In this document: in pieces, positions 23,848-32,247 of the stretch | Layout of the letters: the number at the start of each line of letters is the position of its first letter | Numbering within the stretch: position 1 is the stretch's first letter | The notes under the pieces: model-generated | Seen by the model: the letters and a program-made list of their open reading frames with translations, nothing else | The model's database searches: none | Told to the model about the DNA's origin: nothing | Assembly (NCBI GenBank): GCA_013415665.1 | Contig: JAAEEQ010000012.1 | Location: 1-36,230 of the forward strand | DNA: 36,230 nucleotides | Source of the DNA: Methanomicrobiales archaeon | GTDB lineage: Archaea; Halobacteriota; Methanomicrobia; Methanomicrobiales; Methanomicrobiaceae | Reading direction: 5' to 3' | Made by a program: the position numbers and the translations under genes

Positions 23848-25281
23848 ATGGATGACGAGGCAGGTTCGCTTCCCGCGAAAAACGACTTCAGTGCATGGTA
23901 TAACGATATCCTGTGGCGGGCCGAAGTGATGGATGTCAGGTATCCCGTCAAAGGGCTGTACGTCTGGTACCCCCACGGGTTTGCCCTTCGGAGGGCGGTC
24001 TACCAGCTCCTTCGCGATCTGCTCGATACCGATCATCAGGAAACCCTCTTTCCGCTGCTCATCCCGAAAACGGAATTCATGAAAGAAAAGGAGCATATCA
24101 AGGGCTTTGAAGAGGAGGTCTACTGGGTCACCCACGGCGGTCTTACGGAACTTGACATCCCTCTTGCCCTCCGGCCGACAAGCGAAACCGCCATCTATCC
24201 GATGTATTCCCTCTGGATCCGCTCCCATGCCGACCTGCCCCTGAAACTCTACCAGATCGTCAATACGTTCCGGTACGAGACGAAGCATACCCGTCCCCTC
24301 ATCCGCCTCCGGGAGATCACGTCGTTTAAGGAAGCCCATACCGTGCACGCGACCTGGGACGAGGCCGAAGCACAGGTCCGGACGGCTGTCTCGCTCTATA
24401 CGACCTTCTATCGCAGGCTCTGCGTTCCGGTCATCATCTCCCGGCGCCCCGACTGGGATAAATTCCCGGGTGCCGACTACACGATCGCCACCGACACGGT
24501 CATGCCGGACGGGCGGACGCTGCAGATCGGGACGGTACACCATCTGGGCGACCATTTCTCCCGGACGTTTTCCATTACCTACGAGGATGCCAACGGCGAG
24601 CAGCAGTACGCGTACCAGACCTGCTACGGCATATCGGAGCGCTCGATCGCCGCGGTCATCAGTGTCCATGGCGATGACCGGGGGCTTGTCCTTCCTTCGG
24701 ATCTTGCACCCGTGCAGGTTGTCATCGTTCCGATTATCGTCGGCAAACGCGGCGATGAAGTGCTGGCGCATGCTGCGGCATGCGAGGCCGAGTTGCAGGC
24801 CGCAGGCCTGCGTGTCAGGACCGATGCCCGCAACCTCCGGCCGGGGGCCAAGTATTACCACTGGGAGATGCGGGGCGTCCCCCTCCGGATCGAGATCGGG
24901 CCGCGTGATATCGACGCCGGGACCGTCATGGCGGTAACGCGTCTTGGCGAAAAACAGGGCATCGCCCGGAACGGCCTTTCAGGCACCGTCCGCGAGCTGC
25001 TCGACGCGTTTTCGGAAACGCTCCGGCAGCGGGCGGAAGAACGGATGAAAGCGTCGATTCATGCCGTATCCTCGATCGACGGGGCGAAAGAGGCTGTTGC
25101 GACCGGCGTGGCCGTTGTGCCGTGGTGCGGCGAGGAGGCATGTGCTGGTGAACTCGAACGCCTGACCGATGCGAGCGTCCTCGGCACGGACGTGCGGTCA
25201 CCCCATGTCGCGGAGCGGGAGGCGCCCTGCATCATCTGCGGCAAAACAGGAAGGCCTGCCCTTCTCGGCAGGAGTTATTAA
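23848..25281 (+). CDS. proS: Prolyl-tRNA synthetase (archaeal/eukaryotic type)
   Basis: A 477-residue class II synthetase that charges tRNA-Pro. [27 protein letters not shown] (around 21-48) and [20 protein letters not shown] start the catalytic domain; [50 protein letters not shown] spans motif 2 (positions 110-159). There is no bacterial-type editing insertion. A zinc-binding C-terminal domain ends with PCIICGK and a Tyr as last residue, as in archaeal ProRS. ATG 23848 has GAGGTACC upstream and is 12 bases after the SpoIIM-like gene. Confidence 0.96.
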   Translation: MDDEAGSLPAKNDFSAWYNDILWRAEVMDVRYPVKGLYVWYPHGFALRRAVYQLLRDLLDTDHQETLFPLLIPKTEFMKEKEHIKGFEEEVYWVTHGGLTELDIPLALRPTSETAIYPMYSLWIRSHADLPLKLYQIVNTFRYETKHTRPLIRLREITSFKEAHTVHATWDEAEAQVRTAVSLYTTFYRRLCVPVIISRRPDWDKFPGADYTIATDTVMPDGRTLQIGTVHHLGDHFSRTFSITYEDANGEQQYAYQTCYGISERSIAAVISVHGDDRGLVLPSDLAPVQVVIVPIIVGKRGDEVLAHAAACEAELQAAGLRVRTDARNLRPGAKYYHWEMRGVPLRIEIGPRDIDAGTVMAVTRLGEKQGIARNGLSGTVRELLDAFSETLRQRAEERMKASIHAVSSIDGAKEAVATGVAVVPWCGEEACAGELERLTDASVLGTDVRSPHVAEREAPCIICGKTGRPALLGRSY

Positions 25282-25282
25282 T

Positions 25283-25300
25283 CCTTTTAAGCTTTTTTTT
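25283..25300 (+). terminator. T-tract terminator after proS
   Basis: CCTTTTAAGC followed by eight T (25293-25300) begins directly after the proS stop. U-rich tracts suffice for archaeal termination. The small inverted repeat ACCGG/CCGGT (25304-25320) follows the T run, so it is not part of a bacterial-style hairpin. Confidence 0.55.
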
Positions 25301-25319
25301 ATGACCGGCGCATTACCGG

Positions 25320-25811
25320 TTATTCGTCGGTGTCCTCGCATCCCTCTTCCGATCCCGCACAGCCGTCGCAGACATGCCGGACACCGAACGCCTGGGAGCG
25401 GAGCGATCCCGAGAGGTACTTCTTCCCTCCCCTGATGAAGCGAACCCCGCAGACGGCACACTTTTTCGGGAGGATACGTTCGAATAATCGGAACGGAATC
25501 TCGATATTGACGGGCACTTGGCCCCCCCGCTTTTCCCCGGCCGACAACTGCTCCTCGTACCGCGAGATCAGCTGCATGATCTGGACAGGATGTGCGCCAA
25601 GACGGTCGAGTTTTTTAAAGAAAAAGTACTGGAAGACCATCCAGGAGAGATCCGAACGCCCGATGAATTCGTCGAACTCCGCATCCTCGGCTTCGCTCTT
25701 CTCCAGGGAACAGCCACAGAGAGGGCACCGCCCGCCTACCAGTTCGTCGAGATAGACTTCTTCTTTACAGCTGGGGCAGGTTGTGTGAGGAGCGTGGATA
25801 CGCGAGGTCAT
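25320..25811 (-). CDS. Conserved zinc-ribbon protein of unknown function
   Basis: A 163-residue soluble protein with two metal-binding ends. The N-terminal ribbon has CPSC (14-17) and CPLCGC (29-34); the C-terminal ribbon has CAVCG (119-123) and CDGC near 148-151. The middle (SDLSWMVFQYFFFKKLDRLGAHPVQIMQLISRYEEQL, positions 54-90) is helical. An acidic tail ends EEGCEDTDE. I do not recognise a characterised family; the layout suggests a nucleic-acid-binding or adaptor role (inference). ATG 25811 has GGAGATATACT upstream and a TATA-like CCTTTTAAGG about 30-40 bases before it (25836-25845). Confidence 0.75.
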   Translation of the reverse strand: MTSRIHAPHTTCPSCKEEVYLDELVGGRCPLCGCSLEKSEAEDAEFDEFIGRSDLSWMVFQYFFFKKLDRLGAHPVQIMQLISRYEEQLSAGEKRGGQVPVNIEIPFRLFERILPKKCAVCGVRFIRGGKKYLSGSLRSQAFGVRHVCDGCAGSEEGCEDTDE

Positions 25812-25894
25812 AGTATATCTCCATGATCAATGAAAGGTTCGACCTTAAAAGGGTACCCGATGAGGCGGAAAGGAAGGATGCACCCCTCCGGGCT

Positions 25895-26398
25895 TCACTC
25901 CATCAGGAAAATTGCGGCGGCGATAACGGTTGCCCATTCGCCTTCATCACTGACTTCCGCAGATTCGGTGATGTTTAAGGTTTTCGCCGGCGTTTTATCG
26001 GTTATACTCTTATACATGTCAAATGCGAGCTGTTCTGCATATTCACCGGCTCGCTTTTTGCTCTGGCCGAACGAATGATGTTCGGCAAAATACCCCCACT
26101 GGACATCCTTGTCTTCCGGAATCGCAACCCCGACCGAAGCTGAAACCCGGCGTGAGGGTTCGTTGGATGAGAGCCGGGACATCACGGTGAAGACGATGCT
26201 GCCCGCATGCAGCTCTTTTAAGCCTTCATCTTTTGATACAATCTGGCATTTGGGCGGGAGAATCGAACTGACTGTGACGAGATTATAACATTCAATCCTT
26301 GCTTCCCTGAGCGCCATTTCAAAGGAAGTGAGACGCTCGGCATGTTTGCCGGTTCCGGACGTAAAAAACACTTTCTTTGGCACAAACATTCCCGTCAC
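25895..26398 (-). CDS. pdaD: Pyruvoyl-dependent arginine decarboxylase
   Basis: A 167-residue proenzyme that makes agmatine from arginine for archaeal polyamine synthesis. PKKVFFTSGTGKHAERLTSFEMALREA opens the protein. The self-cleavage site is VSSILPP: the chain is cut between Ser44 and Ser45, and Ser45 becomes the pyruvoyl group. HAGSIVFTVMSRLSSNEPSRRVSASVGVAIP and GYFAEHHSFGQSKKRAGEYAE are family motifs. I choose GTG 26398, which has AGGTGATG eight bases upstream; ATG 26389 lacks such a site. The promoter (TATA near 26448) sits at the edge of an unusual A/T-tract array. Confidence 0.93.
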   Translation of the reverse strand: MTGMFVPKKVFFTSGTGKHAERLTSFEMALREARIECYNLVTVSSILPPKCQIVSKDEGLKELHAGSIVFTVMSRLSSNEPSRRVSASVGVAIPEDKDVQWGYFAEHHSFGQSKKRAGEYAEQLAFDMYKSITDKTPAKTLNITESAEVSDEGEWATVIAAAIFLME

Positions 26399-26440
26399 TT
26401 TGACATCACCTGCGGACTTTCCTCTAAGGTTTACTGCTGG

Positions 26441-26455
26441 CTACTTAAATCTACT
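26441..26455 (-). promoter_or_regulatory. Probable TATA box of pdaD
   Basis: On the minus strand GTAGATTTAAGTAG, centred near 26448, lies about 50 bases before GTG 26398. This predicts a leader of about 24 bases that includes the AGGTGATG ribosome binding site. Confidence 0.5.
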
Positions 26456-26466
26456 TATCAACCCAA

Positions 26467-26566
26467 CGTTTTAAATCGTTTTTATTCAATTTGGGCGTAT
26501 TTAAACGAATAAAAACCAAATTTGTCGTATTTAATCCTTTTAATTTCGTTTTAGGCGTTTTTAATT
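26467..26566. repeat. Array of ten phased ~10-bp A/T-tract units
   Basis: The 100 bases divide without remainder into CGTTTTAAAT, CGTTTTTATT, CAATTTGGG, CGTATTTAAA, CGAATAAAAAC, CAAATTTGT, CGTATTTAAT, CCTTTTAATTT, CGTTTTAGG and CGTTTTTAATT: lengths 10, 10, 9, 10, 11, 9, 10, 11, 9, 11. Each is an A/T run opened by C or CG, so the period equals one helical turn. Two further 10-base blocks, CTACTTAAAT and CTACTTATCA (26441-26460), precede it. A perfect 10-base inverted repeat, GTTTTTATTC (26478-26487) and GAATAAAAAC (26507-26516), lies within. This could be curved DNA, an archaeal histone positioning site or a cooperative regulator array. Confidence 0.7.
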
Positions 26567-26786
26567 CGCAGGATTCTCATTTGGCGAATTTTATGTTGAG
26601 GGCTTATTCTCCTTCCAATGCCCGGGGGAGACTGCCATCCACCCGGATCGGCTGGCACCGTTCCATAAAAGCCCTTATCGTTCCTTATTCAAGTAAAGGC
26701 TGGTGCATAATGGATTAATTCTGCGTCAGCAGCTGTTTTCCGAGCGGCCGGCCGGAGCCCGAACCGCGCATACAAATGCCTGCGTA

Positions 26787-27184
26787 TCAAAAAAGAAAGC
26801 CCGCACCGTATGGTGCGGTTTGCTGCGCAGCAGGCGTAAACACGCGGGTTGCCGGTTCCCGGTCAATCATGTAGAGCATGCCGCTGCCGACGTCCTTTTC
26901 GATCATGCGTAGTTTATCGAGAATCCCGTGGCATTGGCTTCTTCCTCTATCTGTTCATCGACAAACCACCGGAGCATATTCGATGTCGCATGGTCTTTCT
27001 GCCTGGTTGCGAGATCGACGAGATCGTTGATCCGTCAGGTGACAAACTGTTCATGCTCCAGCGAATGCTCGAAGGCCTTGCGGGGCGATTCCCATGCCGG
27101 CATGGAGAGGTACAGGTAGGAAGAGTACAGCTCCCACCGGATCTGGTCATTGAGCGCCGCTTCGACTTTTGCATTCATCATCAT
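26787..27184 (-). pseudogene. Ferritin pseudogene (deletion, stop codon and frameshift)
   Basis: A broken ferritin gene. The start MNAKVEAALNDQIRWELYSS plus YLYLSMPAW is a clear helix A, but it joins directly to ESPRKAFEHSLEHEQFVT, so about 50 codons of helix B and the loop are missing, including the EExxH ferroxidase ligands. An in-frame TGA at 27035-27037 follows. Beyond it the same frame continues [19 protein letters not shown] and [15 protein letters not shown], then a one-base loss near 26921-26927 shifts the frame to [21 protein letters not shown] ribosome binding site, GGGAGAAGG, remains before ATG 27184. It lies 60 bases after the oxidoreductase beta gene. Three separate lesions make sequencing error unlikely as the full explanation. 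Confidence 0.88.
26788..26818 (-). terminator. Hairpin plus U-tract terminator after the ferritin remnant
   Basis: On the minus strand CCGCACC-ATAC-GGTGCGG forms a 7-bp perfect stem with a 4-base loop (26801-26818) followed by GCTTTCTTTTTTG. It looks like an intrinsic terminator and would end transcripts from the oxidoreductase/ferritin direction. Confidence 0.7.
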
Positions 27185-27243
27185 GCATCGCCTTCTCCCG
27201 AAAGGGATGATACGTGGAGTGTCGTACACCTGGCATATGGGTC

Positions 27244-28125
27244 TTACGCGTCTTTTACGCCCGGCGGAAGCCTGCCTGCTTTACGGTCGATCAGCGCCCT
27301 GACTGCGGCGTCCCGCTCGGTTTGCGACTGCGGGGGGCTGTGGTAGGCATCATCGTACACCGGTTCCCCGGATGATCGGTAGAGGGTGCCGAGCGCGATG
27401 GGGGCGTCGGTGGAATAGTCCCATTCCCGTGCGATCTTCCATGCCTCCCAGAAGTCCGATGGGTCATTGCCGGAAAGCAGATAGGTGTGCTCGTTGTAAT
27501 AGCCGGTCATGTCGAAGAAACTGGCGCAGATCTGCAGGACATCGATGAAGGCAAAGCCGCGGTGCGCCATACCTTCGGCAAGCACCCCTCTCAGATGGTC
27601 GAGCTGCCGCGTGTATGCCCGGCTGACCATGGTGGCACCGGAAGCGAGCATCAGCGCCAGCGGATTGAGCGGTTTTTCATGCGTTCCCCCGGGTGTTGAC
27701 CTGCCTTTGAAATTGAGCGGGGATGTCGGGGTGTACTGGCCGGTGGTAAGGCCGTACACCCGGTTGTCATGCACGATCATCGTCAGGTCGATGTTGCGTT
27801 TCGCAGCGAATACGAGGTGATCGAGCCCTTCTGCGTAACAGTCGCCGTCTCCTGCACAGCAGATGACAGAGAGATCGGGATGCGCCAGTTTTATTCCCGT
27901 GGCTACCGGGATCGTCCTGCCGTGTATGGCATAGAAACTGTTGATATCAAGATAATCGGCTATCTTTGCATGGCAGCCGATGCCGGAAACGAGGACGGTC
28001 TGTTCGAGCGAATGGCCTTCGCGTTCCCTCTCGAGGAGGACATCGCGCAGCGTGTGTAGAATGGCGAAATTACCGCAGCCGGGGCACCAGGTGTTCCGGG
28101 CCGGGGTAATAAGGGTCCTCTTCAT
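27244..28125 (-). CDS. 2-Oxoacid:ferredoxin oxidoreductase, beta subunit
   Basis: A 293-residue thiamine-diphosphate-binding subunit of the POR/KOR family. WCPGCGN (13-19) and the TPP/Mg motif GDGDCYAEGLDHL (91-103) with HDNRVYGLTTGQ (118-129) are unmistakable; TPTSP follows. It overlaps the alpha subunit by four bases (ATGA). The family oxidises pyruvate, 2-oxoglutarate or related 2-oxoacids to acyl-CoA and reduces ferredoxin. A two-subunit gamma-alpha plus beta layout without a delta ferredoxin subunit is closest to 2-oxoglutarate-type (Kor) enzymes, but the substrate cannot be fixed from the sequence. Confidence 0.9.
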   Translation of the reverse strand: MKRTLITPARNTWCPGCGNFAILHTLRDVLLEREREGHSLEQTVLVSGIGCHAKIADYLDINSFYAIHGRTIPVATGIKLAHPDLSVICCAGDGDCYAEGLDHLVFAAKRNIDLTMIVHDNRVYGLTTGQYTPTSPLNFKGRSTPGGTHEKPLNPLALMLASGATMVSRAYTRQLDHLRGVLAEGMAHRGFAFIDVLQICASFFDMTGYYNEHTYLLSGNDPSDFWEAWKIAREWDYSTDAPIALGTLYRSSGEPVYDDAYHSPPQSQTERDAAVRALIDRKAGRLPPGVKDA

Positions 28126-29777
28126 GACAGCACCTCCGCCAGCCTGCCGGCGAGTTCTTCGATCGAGAACGGGCGGCCGTCATACCGCAGGATCTGGTTG
28201 TCAACGGGAATGCCGTGGGCTGCTGCGAGACGGGCGAGCTGTCCGGTGGCATTCTCCTCGACAGCCACGATCCGGTCTGTTCCCGCACATGCCCCTGAAA
28301 ACGCGGATTGCGGGAAGGGGGAGAGAACAAGGGGCTGGACCATCCGCAGATCCAGCATGGCGGCGACTTCGCTGCAGATGCCTGAGGTCGCACCCCACGC
28401 AAGGACGGCTGTCGCAGCATCGGGATTTCCTGCCACAACGACAGCGTCAGGCCGATCGATCTCCCGGACCATCACCGGCAGTTTGCGCATCCGTTTTTCC
28501 GTCAGCCAGGCGATCGTTTCCGGGGATTCTGTCGTGAGCCCGTCTTCATCATGCGCATAACTGTTCACTTTAATGACCGATCCGGGAAAAGGAACCGTGA
28601 GGAGCGCCGAGATGCCGTCGGGAGCATCGGCATAGCGCCGGTACGGCCGTGCAGGATCCGGCGCAGGCAGCGGCTCTTTCCGAATGCGCCCTGCATTGGC
28701 GTCATCGAAAGAATAGATCCCTTCCGAGAGCGCTTTATCGACCAGCACGAAGGACGGCACCTGATACTTCCAGGACAGATTCAGGGCACGGCCGGACCAT
28801 TCGAAGGCCTGTTCCACCGTTCCCGGTGCACAGACGAAGCGGGGAAACTCACCCTGCCCCGCGCTCAGGACGAATCCAAGGTCTCCCTGGGCGGAATAGG
28901 TCGGCACACCGGTGCTCGGCCCGGGCCGCTGGGACAGAACGACCACCACCGGCACTTCGCTCATGCCGGCCATCGACAACCCTTCGGTCATCAGGCAGAA
29001 GCCCCCTCCCGAGGTTCCCACCGCAGTACGGCTGCCGGCGTAGGCAAATCCCTGCGCCATGAGCATGACCGCAATCTCGCTCTCGGGGTGCACCACTTTC
29101 AATCCGGTTTCCGGTGCCGTTTCAGCAAGGTAGTGCAGGATGCCCGAGGACGGGGTCATCGGGTACGCGACATAGGCATCCAGCCCTGCCTGCAGAAGGC
29201 CCAGCCCTATCGCCTCGTTTCCGGTAAAAAGCGGCATCTCCAAGGATTTTCCGGCAGGCAGCGTAGCGTTCCGGGGGACGGCATCAAAGCCGCGCCGTGC
29301 GATGGCAAGGTTGATCTCCACATCGCGGGGCATCTCCTCACGGAGCACGCCGGCGGCATGATCCCATGAAATGCCGAAAGCGCCGCAGAAAGCTCCTATC
29401 AGGCCTGCATTTGCCATGATCGGCAAACCGCCCTCTTCGCGGGCGATTGTCTGAATCGGCACCCCGATCGTTTCGTCTTTCACGGCATCGCTGTTGGCGA
29501 TCACGACGGTATCCCGGGTCTTTCTGGCGCCGTGCAGGAGTACTGTGTTCTGGTCGAGGGCAAGGATACAGTCTACCGTGGTATGGTGGGCAGCCACGGC
29601 GGTATCCGGTATCGCCCGGATGATTGCGAAATTGTGTCCGCCCCGGATGAGCGACGGATAATCATAGTACATGGCGATGCGGTATCCCATCCGGGCAAGA
29701 ATGCGTCCGATGATGAAACCGGCCCTATTGATGCCTTCACCCGCCTTTCCGCCGATCAGGACGGAAAAATCCTTCAT
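28122..29777 (-). CDS. 2-Oxoacid:ferredoxin oxidoreductase, fused gamma-alpha subunit
   Basis: A 551-residue fusion. Residues 1 to about 185 form the gamma domain (GGKAGEGINRAG at 9-20, YPSLIRGGHNF), and from about 200 the alpha domain begins with GNEAIGLGLLQAGLDAYVAYPMTPSSGI (positions 200-227). HPESEIAVMLMAQGFAYAGSRTAVGTSGGGFCLMTEGLSMAGMSEVPVVVV contains the typical alpha motifs (positions 247-297). A C-terminal transketolase-like domain ends the protein. ATG 29777 follows GGAGGATGAGGCAAC. Gamma-alpha fusion is common in archaeal and actinobacterial Kor-type enzymes. Partner of the beta subunit just downstream. Confidence 0.9.
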   Translation of the reverse strand: MKDFSVLIGGKAGEGINRAGFIIGRILARMGYRIAMYYDYPSLIRGGHNFAIIRAIPDTAVAAHHTTVDCILALDQNTVLLHGARKTRDTVVIANSDAVKDETIGVPIQTIAREEGGLPIMANAGLIGAFCGAFGISWDHAAGVLREEMPRDVEINLAIARRGFDAVPRNATLPAGKSLEMPLFTGNEAIGLGLLQAGLDAYVAYPMTPSSGILHYLAETAPETGLKVVHPESEIAVMLMAQGFAYAGSRTAVGTSGGGFCLMTEGLSMAGMSEVPVVVVLSQRPGPSTGVPTYSAQGDLGFVLSAGQGEFPRFVCAPGTVEQAFEWSGRALNLSWKYQVPSFVLVDKALSEGIYSFDDANAGRIRKEPLPAPDPARPYRRYADAPDGISALLTVPFPGSVIKVNSYAHDEDGLTTESPETIAWLTEKRMRKLPVMVREIDRPDAVVVAGNPDAATAVLAWGATSGICSEVAAMLDLRMVQPLVLSPFPQSAFSGACAGTDRIVAVEENATGQLARLAAAHGIPVDNQILRYDGRPFSIEELAGRLAEVLS

Positions 29778-29848
29778 GTTGCCTCATCCTCCATCGAGGA
29801 AGAGGAAAACGGAGGTGATAAGGGTTGCCCCCCTCATACGGGCGCGGA

Positions 29849-30592
29849 TCAGGAGGAGACAACCGGGGTTGCCTCGCTGTCGAACGGATTGGTGCGCATT
29901 GCAAGGGAGAAGAGGTACGGATAATTCTCCTTGAGGTACCGCATGTAGTCGAGCCACTGCCGGACCAGCAGGCTGTAGACACGGGCAATATCATTTGCGA
30001 GGTGCGCGTAGTCCGATGCGGGCAGCCCGACAAGCGTTTCTCGCCGCTCCAGCTCTTCGGTGAGATGAAAGACCGCCCGGAGGAGCTCCGTGAACGACTC
30101 GTGTTCCAGCAGAACGGGATTTTCAAGAAGCCGAAGAAGGAAATCGCGCCGCTGCATCAGGAATTCACGGAGTTCCTCCAGCCGTACGACGCCGATATCC
30201 ACGCCGAACGGGTGCGATGCGAGGCATGCAGATACCCGGTCGAATTCATCACGCCCCCATTCCGTCTTCACGACCAGTTCCTTTTTAATGTCGCCGCCGC
30301 ACGGATCGTAGTCGGAAAGAGCGGTTAAAAGGCCGGTTCCCACTTCCGAGAAAAATGTGCCGATAACCATGTTCAGTTTCTGGAGTTTTTCCCGTTTCGA
30401 GCGTATTGAGAGAAGGGAATTTAAGACGATAGTCACGAGAAGCACATTTATGGGCAGGAATCCAAGGGCGTTGAAGACATAGAAATAGGTGTTCTCAGGA
30501 TCACCGAGGAAAAGAAATTTGATGGTATAGACAACCGCGGAGAGTGCCACGAGCACTATCCCGAGTTTCATTTCCCAGCTTAAACGCGTCAT
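29849..30592 (-). CDS. Two-helix membrane protein of unknown function
   Basis: A 247-residue protein with two N-terminal membrane segments (about 9-29 and 38-62), then a cytoplasmic, mostly helical domain rich in charged residues (SKREKLQKLNMVIGTFFSEVGTGLL, positions 65-89, and many Leu/Glu/Arg helices to the end). I recognise no enzyme motif; it resembles conserved hypothetical proteins of methanogens with a sensor-like membrane anchor. ATG 30592 has GGAGAATTG upstream; a longer frame back to 30805 lacks support and would run through the promoter of the divergent lipoprotein. It is 71 bases upstream of the oxidoreductase and could be cotranscribed. Confidence 0.7.
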   Translation of the reverse strand: MTRLSWEMKLGIVLVALSAVVYTIKFLFLGDPENTYFYVFNALGFLPINVLLVTIVLNSLLSIRSKREKLQKLNMVIGTFFSEVGTGLLTALSDYDPCGGDIKKELVVKTEWGRDEFDRVSACLASHPFGVDIGVVRLEELREFLMQRRDFLLRLLENPVLLEHESFTELLRAVFHLTEELERRETLVGLPASDYAHLANDIARVYSLLVRQWLDYMRYLKENYPYLFSLAMRTNPFDSEATPVVSS

Positions 30593-30737
30593 TGTGTCAA
30601 TTCTCCGGTACTGATGATGGAGTGGTTTGGCAAAAAGGATTTGCCGGGCGAGGTGGAGTCCTGCGGCCATGCTGTTCTCATCCGGCGATTTTCTGAATGC
30701 CGCAATGCTCAAATAGGTGTTTCTCGTATGACTCCCT

Positions 30738-31208
30738 ATGAGAAAAACGGTATCTCTGCTCGTTGTGCTGTGCCTTGTGCTTCTTACGTTCGGGGCAGCA
30801 TGCACCTCATCCCCCGCCGATCAGACGGCAACGCCGACACCGGTGACGACCCAGCCGACAAAGGCGGTGGTTCCGACAGCAACACAGGTTGTTGATCTGG
30901 AGCCGAAACCGACGGATGTTGTTCCGACACAGAAGATGGTCACGGTCGATGTGGACAAAGACCCGATTTACGGAACCATAACGGTGACATTCCGCGGGGG
31001 CAAGGGCCAGTATGCGGTGACAAAGCTGACGGCAAAGGCAACGCTTGCGACAGGCGAGATTATCACAAAGGATCTTCCTCCGGAGGTCAATGCAGAAGCC
31101 GAATTCCCGGGAACGACCGGCAGCGACCGGATTGAAGTGACCGCCTATTATAATGACGGCACCTCGTACCGTATCTATGACAAATTATCCGAGATTAAAC
31201 GGCAGTAA
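30738..31208 (+). CDS. Secreted lipoprotein-like protein
   Basis: A 156-residue exported protein. Residues 1-21 are a signal peptide (MRKTVSLLVVLCLVLLTFGA) ending at FGAAC, with Cys22 as probable lipid-anchored residue. A Thr/Pro-rich linker follows (about 23-65, with TPTPVTTQPTKAVVPTATQ), then a small beta-rich domain from about 66 (KMVTVDVDKDPIYGTITVTFRGGKGQYAVTKLTAK, positions 66-100). It looks like a cell-surface protein held off the membrane by a Thr/Pro stalk. Similar domains occur in methanogen surface proteins, but I cannot name the fold. It is divergent from the membrane gene at 30592. Confidence 0.8.
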   Translation: MRKTVSLLVVLCLVLLTFGAACTSSPADQTATPTPVTTQPTKAVVPTATQVVDLEPKPTDVVPTQKMVTVDVDKDPIYGTITVTFRGGKGQYAVTKLTAKATLATGEIITKDLPPEVNAEAEFPGTTGSDRIEVTAYYNDGTSYRIYDKLSEIKRQ

Positions 31209-31240
31209 TTCTTTTTTTTATCCGGCGGTCAGCCGGGATC
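31209..31240 (+). terminator. T-tract terminator after the lipoprotein gene
   Basis: Directly after the stop, ATTCTTTTTTTT (about 31208-31219) is a U-rich termination signal. A short inverted repeat, CCGGC-GGTCA-GCCGG (31222-31236), follows and lies just before the convergent stop at 31241. Confidence 0.5.
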
Positions 31241-32236
31241 TTAACCGAGATCGTTTTGTCGCGTCTCACGGAAATCCCTGTCCGCGAATTCGCGGCACGC
31301 AAGCAGCGCAAGGAACGGCAGGATCAGCATCCAGTAATGGAGGTACTGGCGTATGAGGAGCGTTGTCAGGAAAATGACGGCATATGCTGCAAATATGTGT
31401 TCTTCAGGGCTGCGAAGCCCTCGCCGGACAATGCTTCCTCCGGCAAAGACGAGGGTAGGAAATACCACCGCGATGCTCAATGTAAGGTTGATGAGAAACG
31501 AGAGCGGATTATCCGGACGGTAGTCGGGAACGCCGGTCATCGTCCCTGACAGGTACGCGGGTATCACCCCGAATGTCCAGTATGCCGCCGCCGCGAGGGC
31601 ATCCGGCCCCCACAGCAGGAACACGGCAAGAAACGGCAGCACGACTGCAGCGGCGAATCCGCAGAAGAGCTGGCAGAAGGAGCGATCTCCGCGCAGCCAG
31701 ATCAGCCAGATCAGCGGCAGTATCCCGAACAGTGCATATTGCTTGAAACCGCCGGCGATGCCGGTGCATATACCTGCCGCGGATGCTTTTCCGTCGATTG
31801 CCGCGTAAAGCCCGAGCAGGAGGAAAAATGCCGCGAATGGCTCGGCAAAGAGCACATACCCCTCCGCCGCAACTGCCGACACCAGAAAAAGGAGCCCGGC
31901 GGAAAATCCCGCAACAAAACCATACAAATCCCGCCCGAAATGAAAAAGCAGCATCGCGGAGAGCACATTGAGGAGGGTGACGACGGGAATGTCAAGCATG
32001 CCCGGCGTGGCAATGCCGTCGATGACCGCCACAAAGCCGTAGAGCAATGGCGGTTTCGGGTCGATAAAATCGATATACGGCGTCAGGCCCGAGAGCATGG
32101 CCGAAGCCATTGCATGGAACCGATCGGCGTCATGCGTCAGCCATCCGCCGTCCATTCCCGCCAGCGCATAACTCAGCCATGCAATGACGCTGGCAACGAT
32201 GAGGTAAACGGCACTAACACCAGCAATCTCCCGCAC
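31241..32236 (-). CDS. Polytopic membrane protein, ArnT/PMT-like glycosyltransferase
   Basis: About 331 residues and eight to ten membrane segments. The first extramembrane loop has GGWLTHDADRFHAMASAMLSG and then YIDFIDPKPPLLYGF; an acidic pair after the first helix followed by a DPKPPLLY motif is typical of the GT-C fold dolichyl-phosphate-sugar transferases (PMT_2/GT39-like). The enzyme would add a sugar from a lipid carrier on the outer face. The start is uncertain: GTG 32236 avoids most overlap with arfC, while an upstream in-frame start at 32296 would overlap it by 49 bases. Substrate unknown. Confidence 0.7.
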   Translation of the reverse strand: MREIAGVSAVYLIVASVIAWLSYALAGMDGGWLTHDADRFHAMASAMLSGLTPYIDFIDPKPPLLYGFVAVIDGIATPGMLDIPVVTLLNVLSAMLLFHFGRDLYGFVAGFSAGLLFLVSAVAAEGYVLFAEPFAAFFLLLGLYAAIDGKASAAGICTGIAGGFKQYALFGILPLIWLIWLRGDRSFCQLFCGFAAAVVLPFLAVFLLWGPDALAAAAYWTFGVIPAYLSGTMTGVPDYRPDNPLSFLINLTLSIAVVFPTLVFAGGSIVRRGLRSPEEHIFAAYAVIFLTTLLIRQYLHYWMLILPFLALLACREFADRDFRETRQNDLG

Positions 32237-32247
32237 CCGCGCCGATG

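Larger units (their letters stand above)
26399..26786. other. Gene-free region between pdaD and the ferritin remnant
   Basis: About 390 bases without a gene I can support. It holds the pdaD promoter and the phased A/T-tract array. From about 26570 to 26786 base composition returns to normal; short open frames exist but lack ribosome binding sites, family features or typical codon use. This half may contain decayed sequence or an untranslated RNA; nothing specific can be shown. Confidence 0.5.

Noticed and set aside
25304-25320. ACCGG/CCGGT inverted repeat as a bacterial-style terminator of proS
   Set aside because: The T run comes before the repeat, not after it, and on the other strand it is followed by A residues; the T run alone is the better signal.
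26604-26666. 20-residue minus-strand frame (MERCQPIRVDGSLPRALEGE)
   Set aside because: Too short, no ribosome binding site, no independent support.
26491-26718. 75-residue plus-strand frame in the pdaD-ferritin gap
   Set aside because: Its first third is the phased A/T array, codon use is unlike neighbouring genes, and no family features are seen.
27035-27037. TGA in the ferritin frame as selenocysteine or readthrough
   Set aside because: Two further lesions (deletion and frameshift) and no SECIS-like element make a pseudogene far more likely.
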